From: Balamuthia mandrillaris
Lineage: Eukaryota; Discosea; Longamoebia; Balamuthiidae
Direction: 5' to 3'
Assembly (NCBI GenBank): GCA_031835245.1
Contig: JAVKOQ010000057.1
Coordinates: 175,641 to 239,640 of the forward strand
Length of the DNA: 64,000 bases
In this document: positions 22,979-32,709 of the stretch, piece after piece
Numbering within the stretch: position 1 is the first letter of the stretch
Layout of the letters: each line of letters starts with the position of its first letter
The notes under the pieces: model-generated
Seen by the model: only the letters and a program-made list of their open reading frames with translations
The model's database searches: none
Told to the model about the DNA's origin: nothing
Position numbers and translations under genes: made by a program

Positions 22979-23424
22979 TTTTACCAAGATGAGCAAGGGA
23001 GAGTTTCTCTCCGGACCAAGCTCGTTAGGTTGCCATCAAGCGCTGGGGTGCCCACAGTGTTCATATGTAGTTTGCCATGCGAACTCCTTCTAAAGCATTC
23101 CACATTCTTCGTCTCGCGCCATGAAGCTTCTTCTTCGTCAACGGAGTCCGCTAGCTTCTTGCCTTTGTCGTTTCGCTTCCTCTTTTCGCAGGATGGATAG
23201 CCGAACATCTTCCAGCAGCTTCTGCTTGGGTGGTTCAGTTGTTACATTGTCGGCAGGGAGAGAAATTCGGTCCGTAGGTTGACCGCCTGAAGGGCATTGA
23301 GTATGCTCTGCTGTCCATCTCTGCTTGCAGTTGTTTCTCAACTTCATTCTTCTGCATTTCTTGTTATTAGGCTCTCTCGTTGTTGCAATTGATGAAAGCC
23401 ACAAAACTAAGAAAGGATGAAAGA
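22979..23424. other. Intergenic, no supported gene
   Basis: Two minus-strand frames here (ending near 22981 and 23138) have no recognisable domain and no splice structure I can support. The stretch lies between the kinase relic and repeat copy B and is probably decayed duplicated DNA. Confidence 0.4.
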
Positions 23425-23510
23425 ATTCATTCGTAGGCAGAAAGAACGACCTTCCTTCCTCATCACTTATTTTTTTAAAACACATAAACTACACATCGTG
23501 TTTAACAGAA
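23425..23510. repeat. 85-bp direct repeat, copy B (3' flank of the kinase gene)
   Basis: Near-identical to 20728-20812 with a few single-base differences. It ends 5 bases before the kinase stop codon complement (23516-23518), so it is the kinase 3' untranslated region. Confidence 0.9.
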
Positions 23511-23515
23511 GTTAG

Positions 23516-26500
23516 CTATGACTTCATGTCAAGAAGAGCTTTCTTCAACAACTTGTGCAAGGTGGAGAAGCTGGGGCGATCCTCTGGGTCCTGCTGGAAG
23601 CATTGCTGCATGAGCTCGGCAAAGATGGGTGGTGTGCCTTCTGGTGGCTGCAAACAAAGTCCTTTGCTGGCCACCTGCACCGACACCTGCGTGACCTTCA
23701 GGTGAGAATAAGGCATTTGTCCCATGCTGGCCATCTCCCACAACAACACCCCAAAGGCCCACACATCCGATTTGGTGGAGTAGACTTGCTCGCGCAAGCT
23801 CTCTGGCGCCTGTGAGGAGGAATAGAGAATGACGATGAATGAGCATGCGGATGAGCAGCACAAAAGGAAGAAAGGAGGAAAGCCAAATGAACGAACCATC
23901 CAACGAATGGGACCCATGTTCGACACGGTTTTGTGTTGGTCCTCCTCGGCGTTCAACACGCGAGACATGCCAAAGTCTGCCACTTTGCCCTCCAATGTCT
24001 CCGTCAACAACACATTCCTGGCAGACAAGTCGCAGTGGATGATCTTCTCCTCATGCAAGTGTTGCATGCCTGCTGCGATCCCTCTCGCAATGCTCACCAT
24101 CTCCTTCTCCCCCAATTGCTTCCCTTCCTCACTTTGCAAGAACCTCAACAAGCTGCCTTTGGGCATGAGCTCCGTGATGATACACAAGGGATGGTCTTCC
24201 TCCAAGCACACTCCCAACAACAGCACTACATTGCTGTGAGGTCGGAGGTTTTGCATCAGTTCTACTTCTTGCCGGAACTCCTTGAGCTGTTCTTCCGTGA
24301 GGTTGTTGAGCATCTTGATGGCCACATCGGTCAGTCGCCAAGTGCCCCGGTAGACCACTCCGAAGGAGCCTTGGCCGATCTGTTCCCCAAACTCCAGGTC
24401 TTTGAATCGAATGGCGAACCCTCCTTCACTGCCTGCTCCGTTCTTCTTGTTTGATTTGGCAGAAGAATATGCGCGTATCTTCTTTTGGTGATGCTTGTTG
24501 GTGTTGAAGGTGCTATACAATCCGGGTTCCAATTCCATGGCCTCTTGCATCTCCTCTTTTTTCTGTTTCCGCTTCTTCTTCATCATTCGCATTAACACTA
24601 TTGCCACCACAACCACCAAGAACACGAACAGCAACCCTCCAACAGCCGCTGGCGCAGCAATGGCAGCTACAGGCACATCATCGCTCTCCTCTTTGTCATC
24701 GTACTCATCTGTAGCATTTACTGCCAAATGGATTGCGGCTTGGAAGACCAACCTCTCTTCAAACAAGGGGAGCTTCACGGTCATGAGTTGTCGGATACCA
24801 TCAGCGAAGAAGGAGAGTGGCTCGTTGACACCGTTCAAAGCGGGAGTATCCACCCACAATATAGTGTGGCGGGTGGCCATGCTGGTTCTCCACCAACCTC
24901 CTTCACCGCCTCGCTCCTCAAGGACCATATCGCTGTTGGTGTGCCTCTCTGTTCTCAGTTCTGGTTGATCTGTCACCATTAACCGACCATCTTGGCTGAA
25001 GAGCTCCATCACCAATTCCAATCTCTCCGTCTCCGGCTTGAACGTCCAATGATCAAACACAAGCTGGATGTACAATGTGCTATTATCGGGCACGTGTTCC
25101 TCGATCGAAGCAGAAAAAAGGGAAGCGTTCCAAGCGCGAGAATCTCCAAGGCTGAACCGTCCTTCCAAGGACAAGTCTTGCACCGCTGATGATGATGAGA
25201 GAATTAACATCCGCTCATCCATGACCTCGGGCTCGAACTCTGCATCGATCGGAATGATCATCTTATTAAGCTCCGTCCCGTTGGCGGATAACTCCACCAC
25301 TCTCACTAACACTACTTCCAACTGATACGCTTCCAATAGCACGTCCTTTTCCTCCGTGTCGGTGGCATCAGCATTACCGTTGTCCAAGGGGATGATCTGA
25401 TAATTTAAAGAAGAACCTGGAAAGACCACTGTCATGCTTTCAGAGGCCAAGTGCTGAAAGGTAGTGGTCAATAAGATAGTCGATTGTTCTACAGGCATCC
25501 TGGTGTTCAATTGAGGAGGTGAACTCTCCCCAAACTGGATTTGTAAGGATCGATAGCCGCTGAAGGAGGAAGTACCAGGAAAAAAGAAGAGGAGGTTGGC
25601 CGTGGTGGTGGCGGGAGAGAAGGGCACTGGGTTGGGAGTTAAGGAGTAGAGCGTGAAATCTTCTCCTTCCACTGCTGTTCCCACAATCTGAAAGGGAACC
25701 AAGACGGGATCCCACGGTGGCAGCGATACCTCTACAGCCACCTTTAATGGGCAGCGTTTGCAAGTTAGCAAGGAAAAGAATAATATGTCAGGAAATGCGG
25801 TACCGTGAGATCGGACGCCTCGCGAAGAATGAATAAACGAGGAGCTTGCAGAGTGAGGAAGGGTCGTGGGTCGCCAAGCAAGGCCACGCAAAAAGTGCCT
25901 TCTCTGTCTGATGATGCCGAAAGTTCGACATTTCTGCTTGCACTGCTAGTCGGGGTTTCCACCTTTGCCGTTGGCAAGCTTTTCCAGCCTTCGTCGTCGT
26001 TGTTAAGGGCAACAAAAGAAATGCTTTCTGCTTGCTGTTTGTGGTGGAAGTATGTGGAAGTTAACACAAAAAAATATATAGTTAGGTTGTGAGAAGCGTG
26101 GCAACTCACCAACTGTTTGCCGAACTCCAACTCCATATTTAAGTTCAGCAATCCTTCCATTTGAACAAATGTCTCGTTGTGCACTGTCTCATTATTGTGA
26201 CGGAAAATAACCTCAACGCAAGGACCCAACAACTTGGTTTCGTTGTAGAAGCTGTGAGGAAAGATTGGTTGGTGGAGCTTAGCAAAGTCCACTTTGCTGA
26301 CCTTGAGTTGCGTTTCATCGGGTAACTGGGAGCTGTCCACCACAATACTGCCGAAAAATTCATCCGTGTCCCAGTTTTTCAAAGGCAATTCCTGTTGTTG
26401 AGCGATGAAAACATGGTGAGAAAGAAAACAAAACCGAGAACGAGAACGAGAACAACAACAAAGAAGCCTACAAAACTAGAAGAATTAGTAAATGAAACCA

Positions 26501-29243
26501 ACCTGTATGCCCGAAGATGAAGGATGCTTGTAAAATGACAGCGGTGCCACTTTGATGGACAAGAGGAGGCTCGGGCACTCGCCTGATATACAGCTCCCGT
26601 CCCAACATTTGACCTTATCAGCACCGCAATACGGCTGAGATGGCGTACAGTCTTCTCCCTGCCAAGGATAGCGGCATGAGGATCGAACAGCAGGCAAGAA
26701 ATACAAACAGAAATAACAACATGTGCAGAAGAAAAAGAGAAGAAGAAGAGAAGATTTGAAGCAAAACTTACCTGTGGCGCACAAGTTGCATCCGGACAGA
26801 GTCTTGAAGAAATGGGACACAGGTCCACGGAACTGGGACACTTGAAAGCTTCTCTACAAACGCCATCCTCGCACAGCTCTTGCTCTGCCTCGCACGTCGG
26901 TCCCATAGGGCATTCTTCCGCTGTTGCTCTGCAAACTCCGTTTGGACATCTGTTTAATATCCACACATATATTTGTGTTGATCATCAAACTCGAAAGCAA
27001 CAAAAAACAGTAGACAAACTAGGAACGAACCGGAAAGGTAGCTGCAAGGAGCATGGCACTGATGGACAATCTGCCATGGTGGAACTACAAGAGCCGTCGC
27101 AACACATGACCTTGCTTTGGCTACAGGGCAACTTAGCTTTGGCTTGGCAATCCTCGCAGCGGGAGGCGCATTCTCCATTGAAGCACGTGATATTGCCCAT
27201 CTCCCAACAGTCTTTCTTCAAGTTGGTGCATGTGTTTGGGTTATCCACGCATAACAGTGAGCCACATCTTGTTGTTTGTAACGTTATGTGTGTTGTTATT
27301 TTCAGGGGCAGGTTAATCACTGACAAGAATTTGAGAACGAAAACCGCACCGAAAAGGATCAGATGGAGGACAAATGGGAGGAGGGGTAAGCAGTGGGCAG
27401 CCATCAAAGTAATTACATTCTAATCGTAAAGAATGCATGCCCGAAGTGCCTATGAGAAATGCATTAAGAAGCGAAGCGGAAAAGCAGAAGCAAAGCGAAG
27501 ACAAGCAAGAAAGAAAGAAAGAAACGACAAGAAAATGAAAGAAAGCAAGAAAGAAACGACAAGAAAGAAAGAAGTCAACAAAGAATAAGAGGCAAGGCAA
27601 GAAGGAAGATGTACCCCGGCAAAAAGGAGTATTGGTGGGACGATGAACAGTCAGGCCGTGCCAACAGCGAGCCTCTCCGATGAATTGGTCAACAGCAGGT
27701 TGCATATCTTTACTGGCCTCTAGCCTTAACCGATGATGCACAGACATCGTCGTTCCATTCCATCCACCGACTATCCACAGTACGAGTTGGGTAGTGTCCA
27801 CGAACATAGAATGACCACTGCGAGGAAGTAGCTCGGATTGGGGAGATAGGGTGGTCCAGTTGGCGTGCTTCGTGTCATATCGGATCAAGTAGTTGTAGAC
27901 GTTTTGACCAGTGGTGACGCCTCCGTGAAAGAAGAGGAATTGATCCAAGATTGCACCTTCTGCGTTCATAGCAGCGTTGCCTGGTGGCCGTGATAGTTGC
28001 ATCCAATTGCTGCTATCTGTTGTTTTGTTTATTTATTTATTTTTTTTTGTATAACATAAAGTTGAGAAGCAGACCAAGATCAAGAAGAAGAACGGAGAAG
28101 GATGAAGGGAAAGCGAAAGAATAACGTGAAGAGCGAGAACACCTAAACAGACAACACATCTGCAACTTCCTTACCGATATCAAATTCCCACAAATCTCTG
28201 AAATAGACGTCGCCGTTGTGTCCTCCATAGGCATAAATCTTTTGGTTCAAGTGCAACGTGTCGTGGTGAAACCTTTGTGGGGGCCTTAGGCTAACGGTCA
28301 GCTTCTGCCACACGTGTGTTTTAGTGTCTTTAAAACAAGTATCATCAACAGGCAGGGTCAAACACAGTAAAAGGAGGAGGAGGAGGAGGAGGAGGAGGAG
28401 GAAGAAGAAGAAGAAGAAGAAGAAGAAGAAGAAGAAGAAGAAGAAGAAGAAGAAGAAGAAGAAGAAGAAGAAGAAGAAGAAGAAGAAGAAGAAGAAGAAG
28501 AACAACAACAACAACAAGAAGAAGAAGAAGAAGAAGAAGAAGAAGAAGAAGAAGAAGAAGAAGAAGAAGAAGAAGAAGAAGAAGAAGAAGAAGAAGAAGA
28601 AGAATAAGAAGAAGAAGAAGAAGAAGAACAAAAGAACAAGAAGAACAAGAACAAGAAGAAGAACAAGAAGAAGAAGAAGAAGAAGAACAAGAAGAACAAG
28701 AACAAGAAGAAGAACAAGAAGAAGAAGAAGAAGAAGACAAAAACAAAAAGGAGATGTTTAACATAGAGGATGAGGACAACCTAACGTATGAACCTGGTTG
28801 GAATAGGTATTGCCTGAATTTGAGTCGGACCCTCCAAAGTGATAGATGATGTCTCCAACCACGCTGGCGTGCCCCCAGTGCAGTTTCGAGGGAGGACTGC
28901 CCGCCGTTGTGATTTGTCGACAGGTCTTTGTGTCTGCACAGCTTTTGGTTAAAGCCTTTCACTCCTACCAACAACTGAAGAAGAAATAAAGAAAGGCAGA
29001 CGGACCAAAGTTATAAACCCAAGGGTTAGGTTGGTTATTGATGAACCACACCTCGTTGGTGGACTCGATGTAGGCCTCGATCGACGGGTTGCCGCTGTCC
29101 GCACCGCAGCTGCCCATATAACTCCATGCCAGGAAAAATTCGGCTTGGGTTGGCCCCAACGCAAACAACCACAAAGAGAGCAAAAAGGAGGCCGAGAGCG
29201 TCGCCCTTCGAGACGTACCGCTTTGCCTGCTTGCGTGCTGCAT
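23516..29243 (-). CDS. Kelch-repeat receptor tyrosine-type protein kinase
   Basis: Start at 29243 with a signal peptide (LSASFLLSLWLFALGPTQA). Kelch-like blades follow: GGSDSNSGNTYS, HLNQKIYAYGGHNGDVYF, WIVGGWNGTTMSVHHRL. A Cys-rich stretch comes next (CWEMGNITCFNGECASRC, CCDGSCSSTMADCPS, CEDGVCREAFKCPSS), then beta-rich ectodomain, membrane helix VGGLLFVFLVVVVAIVLM (about 24600) and KKKRKQKK. The kinase domain has IGQGSFGVVYRG, VAIK (about 24310), catalytic loop HCDLSARN (about 24030), DFG (about 23975), and PIRWM spliced to APESL, the tyrosine-kinase type P+1 loop. It ends RPSFSTLHKLLKK. The HRD arginine is cysteine, which is unusual; other catalytic residues are intact. About ten exons; the intron at 28373-28740 is a GAA array. 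It likely senses an extracellular ligand and phosphorylates tyrosine. Confidence 0.88.
28373..28740. repeat. Trinucleotide array (GGA, GAA/AAG, AAC interruptions)
   Basis: About 365 bp of plus-strand AGG then AAG triplets with AACAAC interruptions near 28501-28516 and AAGAAC variants at 28625-28735. It lies in a kinase-gene intron between Kelch exons; the sense strand is CTT. Poly-Lys, poly-Ser, poly-Leu and poly-Phe ORFs across it are artefacts. Confidence 0.95.
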
Positions 29244-29650
29244 GTTGTTTTCCGTGGTTTGTTTTTATGTGACCGGAGACTCCAAAATAAATGGCAACTC
29301 ATTTTAGCTCGTAATTAATGCACTAAAAAGTTGGACTAACAAAGACCAGGGAAGTTGATGGGGCCTATGTTGTCACGTTGTGGAATTTGTTCTGCACTGG
29401 TGCTGGTTTTGTGCTGTTATTCTCGTTCAGTTCTGTGCAAACCATAACTCTCAACGTGGTAAAGCGTCAGTGGTCGTTCCTTTCCTCTTCGTCTTTTTTT
29501 TATCATTATGCATGATCGGGCGTGAGAATTAATTTTCCTGGAAGAATTTTACATAACCGCGTCGTCATGATAGTATTTGATTCCTCTCTTGTGCTCTTCG
29601 CGAGCACAAGTTGTACAACAACAGACAAGACCAAAGCCGAAGAAAGAAAA
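29244..29650. promoter_or_regulatory. Divergent promoter region
   Basis: 407-bp gap between starts at 29243 (minus) and 29651 (plus). It contains TAATTAATG (29312-29320) and GAATTAATTTTCC (29527-29539), AT-rich elements like those in other promoter gaps. No GTCGAC core is present. Confidence 0.35.
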
Positions 29651-29977
29651 ATGGGCGGAGGAGGAACAAGCTGGCACCCCGGCACGGGAGAACCCATCAC
29701 CTATCGCGGCGTCACCCTGAAACGCCCGCACGTATTCTACACCCGTACGGCAAGCGTCATCGGTTGCGCTTTGTGGCTGTGGGTCTTTTCCAACTTGCGA
29801 GCAGAATATTGGGTTCGTTTATTTTTTTTGTGATGATTTCAATCCCTCATTCACTAATTCATGTGTTTTTTTTAAAATTTTATCATACTACCAAAAACAC
29901 TATTTTTTTTTCAGCCTTTCTTGAAAGGAGAAATCTTTGGAAAACCCAAAAACCCTCACTCGTCTTCTCACCACTGA
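29651..29977 (+). CDS. NDUFB2: NADH dehydrogenase complex I subunit NDUFB2-like (AGGG subunit)
   Basis: Two exons: 29651 to about 29813, and 29915-29977, giving about 74 residues. Exon 1 reads MGGGGTSWHPGTGEPITYRG, VTLKRPHVFYT and the helix IGCALWLWVFSNLRAEYW. Exon 2 gives PFLKGEIFGKPKNPH and SSSHH with the stop at 29975. The glycine-rich start, YRGVT...P motif, single WLWVF helix and His-ending tail match the small accessory membrane-arm subunit NDUFB2 of plants and animals, of similar length. Role: a supernumerary inner-membrane subunit of respiratory complex I. The join is in phase 0 after TGG. The gene is too short to be found without the splice. Confidence 0.75.
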
Positions 29978-30161
29978 ACAACCTCCCCTGGTTCTCAAAC
30001 CACGTTTTAACCGCAATCATCTTTTTTTTTTGGTCCCTCCAACGGCGATCCGAACCCCAAACTCCAACAACAAGACTTTATTATTGTTCCGCTCTCGGAA
30101 AATAAGCGAGCTGAGACGCCGTTTCTTTTAATATACACGTACTTACTCCGCTTCTCTCTGT

Positions 30162-31857
30162 TTAGCTGCTGCTCTCTTTGTCATCTACGTGCTTTGTTTT
30201 GGTTGCTGATGTTGTGGCGACGACCTTGCTTGGCGGTTCTTCCTTGGCCAGAGAAGAAGGAAGAGAAGCAGAGTGAGAAGAAGCAGAGGAAGAATGGATT
30301 GGAGCTGATTGAGAGAGAACCTCGTTCTCTTTGAGCAGCACCACTAGCGCCTTTTCCAATGGCAGCACGCGACCGTCTTTGCGATAGAGCTTTCCTCCCA
30401 ACATCTTGTTTTGCTTCCATTTGCCTTCATATCTCTCTCCTTTTTGGGTTTGCTTGGTCGTTAGAGAAGAAAGAAGAAAAGGAGAAGAAGAAAGACAGGA
30501 AGCAACAGGAATAGAAAAAAAGAAGTCTCCAACAAAAACCAAGGTTTACCTGTGGGAAAGTGGAGAGTGCCTTTGCCATCCCTCTTGTCGGCCTCCCAAT
30601 GACCGTCGTACTTGCGGCCATCGATGAAGTGCTTCACGCCTTGGCCATGCATATTGCCCACTCGCCACTCGCCCATGTACTTCTCGCCGGAGGCCCACGT
30701 GAAGATCCCATAGCCATGAAAGCCGTCGTTCTCGAAGCTGCCTTGGTACTTGTTCCCACTGTTGAAGTACTTTACTCCTTCTCCGTGCATATCGCCTTTG
30801 TTTTGTTTTTGTTTGTTAGAAAACGTTTTTTCTTTTTGCGTTTTGCGAGGAGTTCAACAAACGAACCTTCTCTCCATTCGCCAACATATTTCTCCCCGTC
30901 GGCCCAAGTGAAGGTGCCTGTTCCATGAAACTGGCCATCCTTGAACTCGCCGTCGTAGCGGTTTCCGCTGGCGAACGTGCGAACGCCTTTTCCATGGGAG
31001 GAGTTATCCTTCCAGCTGCCAATGTATTGCCCTCCATCAGCATAGTTGATCACGCCATAGCCGCAAAACTTTCCTCTTTCCAAGTCTCCTTCATAACGAT
31101 TTCCGCTTGGGTATAACTTTGTGCCTTTGAACAAGGTGGAAGAAGCAAATAAATACGAACAAAAGGACGAGACAAAAGCAATGAGAGAGAGAGAGAAAGA
31201 GAAGAAACCTTTCCCATGAGGTTCTCCGTTCTGCCAATCTCCAGTGTAGATTTGTCCATTGGTTGAGATGAAAGTTGCTGGACCGCTATAATTGCCTATC
31301 TGCTGCTTCTCCAGAAATACTCTCTGAGGCACCACAAAACAATCCGTAAGAGAGGACATAAAAATGTAGTAGGAGGAGTGGAAAGAGAAACAATAAGAAC
31401 TCGAAAAAGAAAAGGCCGAGCAATAGGTAATGAAGAGAAAACAAAGAATGAAGCAGAGAATAAGACAAACCGCTTTGCTTTTGTACAACCACTCCCATGA
31501 CTTGCCCAACCGTTTATGGAGTGCGAGCTGTTCCTCGCTTTCATGGCGAAACCTATAAAGGCACAGTCTCTTCCACAGGCTGCTCTCCATGCTAACGTCC
31601 CGGAACAAGGTGCACACCTGACGCACTATCCACAGTTCATTCGCCGTCAAAAAGGATAGCAGGTGCACAATCATCTCGCGCGGCAGCATCGCAAAGAGGC
31701 CCAAGGATAGCGAAAAGCGTAGACCATGTTGCTACAAAGGAAAAAAACAGGGTAAGAAAGAGAAGAACATATATGAAACGAAACGTAGCACAATAAGAGC
31801 ACTCACGACAGAATGAAATGAGAGAAGAGAAAACGAGGGAACGAAAGAACGAGAGAG

Positions 31858-31900
<43 letters not shown>

Positions 31901-32494
31901 GAGACAAACGAAATACATGCCTGTGCGATGTACAACATCTTTTGCATGACGCTGACGTGGTTGACAAAGTCTCTAAACACAAGGGGGTCGACCAGCTGCG
32001 CCAGCACCGCGTTCTCCTGGGCACGCGGCAGCAGCTGTTGAGCCTGCAGCAGCACCGTCATCGCCTTTTGGAGCTCCACCTCCTCCGAGAGGAGCGGCGA
32101 GCGGCTTCCTTTGTCCTTGTTGTGGTCGTGGCTTTTGTGGCTTGTACCTTTGGTGGAGAGAGGCACCGCCACACGTTCATCGCTGAACGACGACGACGAC
32201 GAGACCTCCTTCTCCCGTGCTTTGTCTAATGCTCGCTTTCGCTTCTCTTTGAAAAAAACAAAGTGATTACATTGAAACAACACTTAAAAGCAACAAACCA
32301 ACCTTGTTGTTGCGGTAAGTATAGAGGGCCGCTAGGTTTGTCTTTGTCCTTTGCGATAACGTGGTGTTGCTTCTGCAGCATTGCTCGCTCTTCAGACCTT
32401 TCTTTTTTTTTTTGTTGCCGAAACTCAAACTCTGGCTGACATGCATTGGTGCAGCTCCTGTGCTGCTTTGCCTTACATTTTTTGCGCTAGCCAT
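30162..32494 (-). CDS. F-box protein with MORN repeats
   Basis: Start MASAKNVRQSSTG at 32494, stop at 30162. After a Ser/Lys-rich N-terminus and a helical stretch (EVELQKAMTVLLQAQQLL, FVNHVSVMQKMLYIAQA) comes an F-box: MLPREMIVHLLSFLTANELW, IVRQVCTLFRDV, SSLWKRLCLYRF. The second half has about nine MORN repeats, e.g. GNRYEGDLERGKFCGYGV, GQYIGSWKDNSSHGKGV, NRYDGEFKDGQFHGTGTF, NKYQGSFENDGFHGYGIF, RKYDGHWEADKRDGKGTL. The tail is Ser/Glu-rich. F-box domains recruit SKP1/cullin E3 complexes; MORN repeats often bind membranes or proteins, so this may be an SCF adaptor of a membrane-linked target (inference). Several introns carry CT tracts (31860-31897). It starts head to head with EB1. Confidence 0.85.
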
Positions 32495-32709
32495 TCCACT
32501 TGTTAGTTACAGTTGCGGATCGAACCGAAGGAAGGCGGGCTCATCTGCAAATAACGTTTTACGTAACGGCCGATTTTCCCGCCAAAAACGGAATTTGGGC
32601 CCCTAAAAAGAAACTCGAAAAAAAAAAAGAGCTGCAAGCCAACCCTTTCGTACGTGCGACGCGCAGAGAGAGAGACAGAGTTGCCGTTAACGTTACTTGA
32701 CCTTCCACA
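32495..32709. promoter_or_regulatory. Short divergent promoter with E2F-like site
   Basis: Only 215 bp separate the F-box/MORN start (32494) from the EB1 start (32710). It contains TTTTCCCGCC at 32574-32583, a match to the E2F consensus TTTSSCGC, followed by AAAAACGG. Binding is not shown. Confidence 0.4.

Noticed and set aside
22981-23208. Match of TPALDG in a minus frame to the kinase ectodomain
   Set aside because: The order relative to the better-matching fragment at 22778-22978 would be reversed, and similarity is too short.
28324-28974. Long poly-Lys, poly-Ser, poly-Leu and poly-Phe reading frames
   Set aside because: They are translations of the intronic GAA/AAG array of the kinase gene in different frames, with no other sequence.
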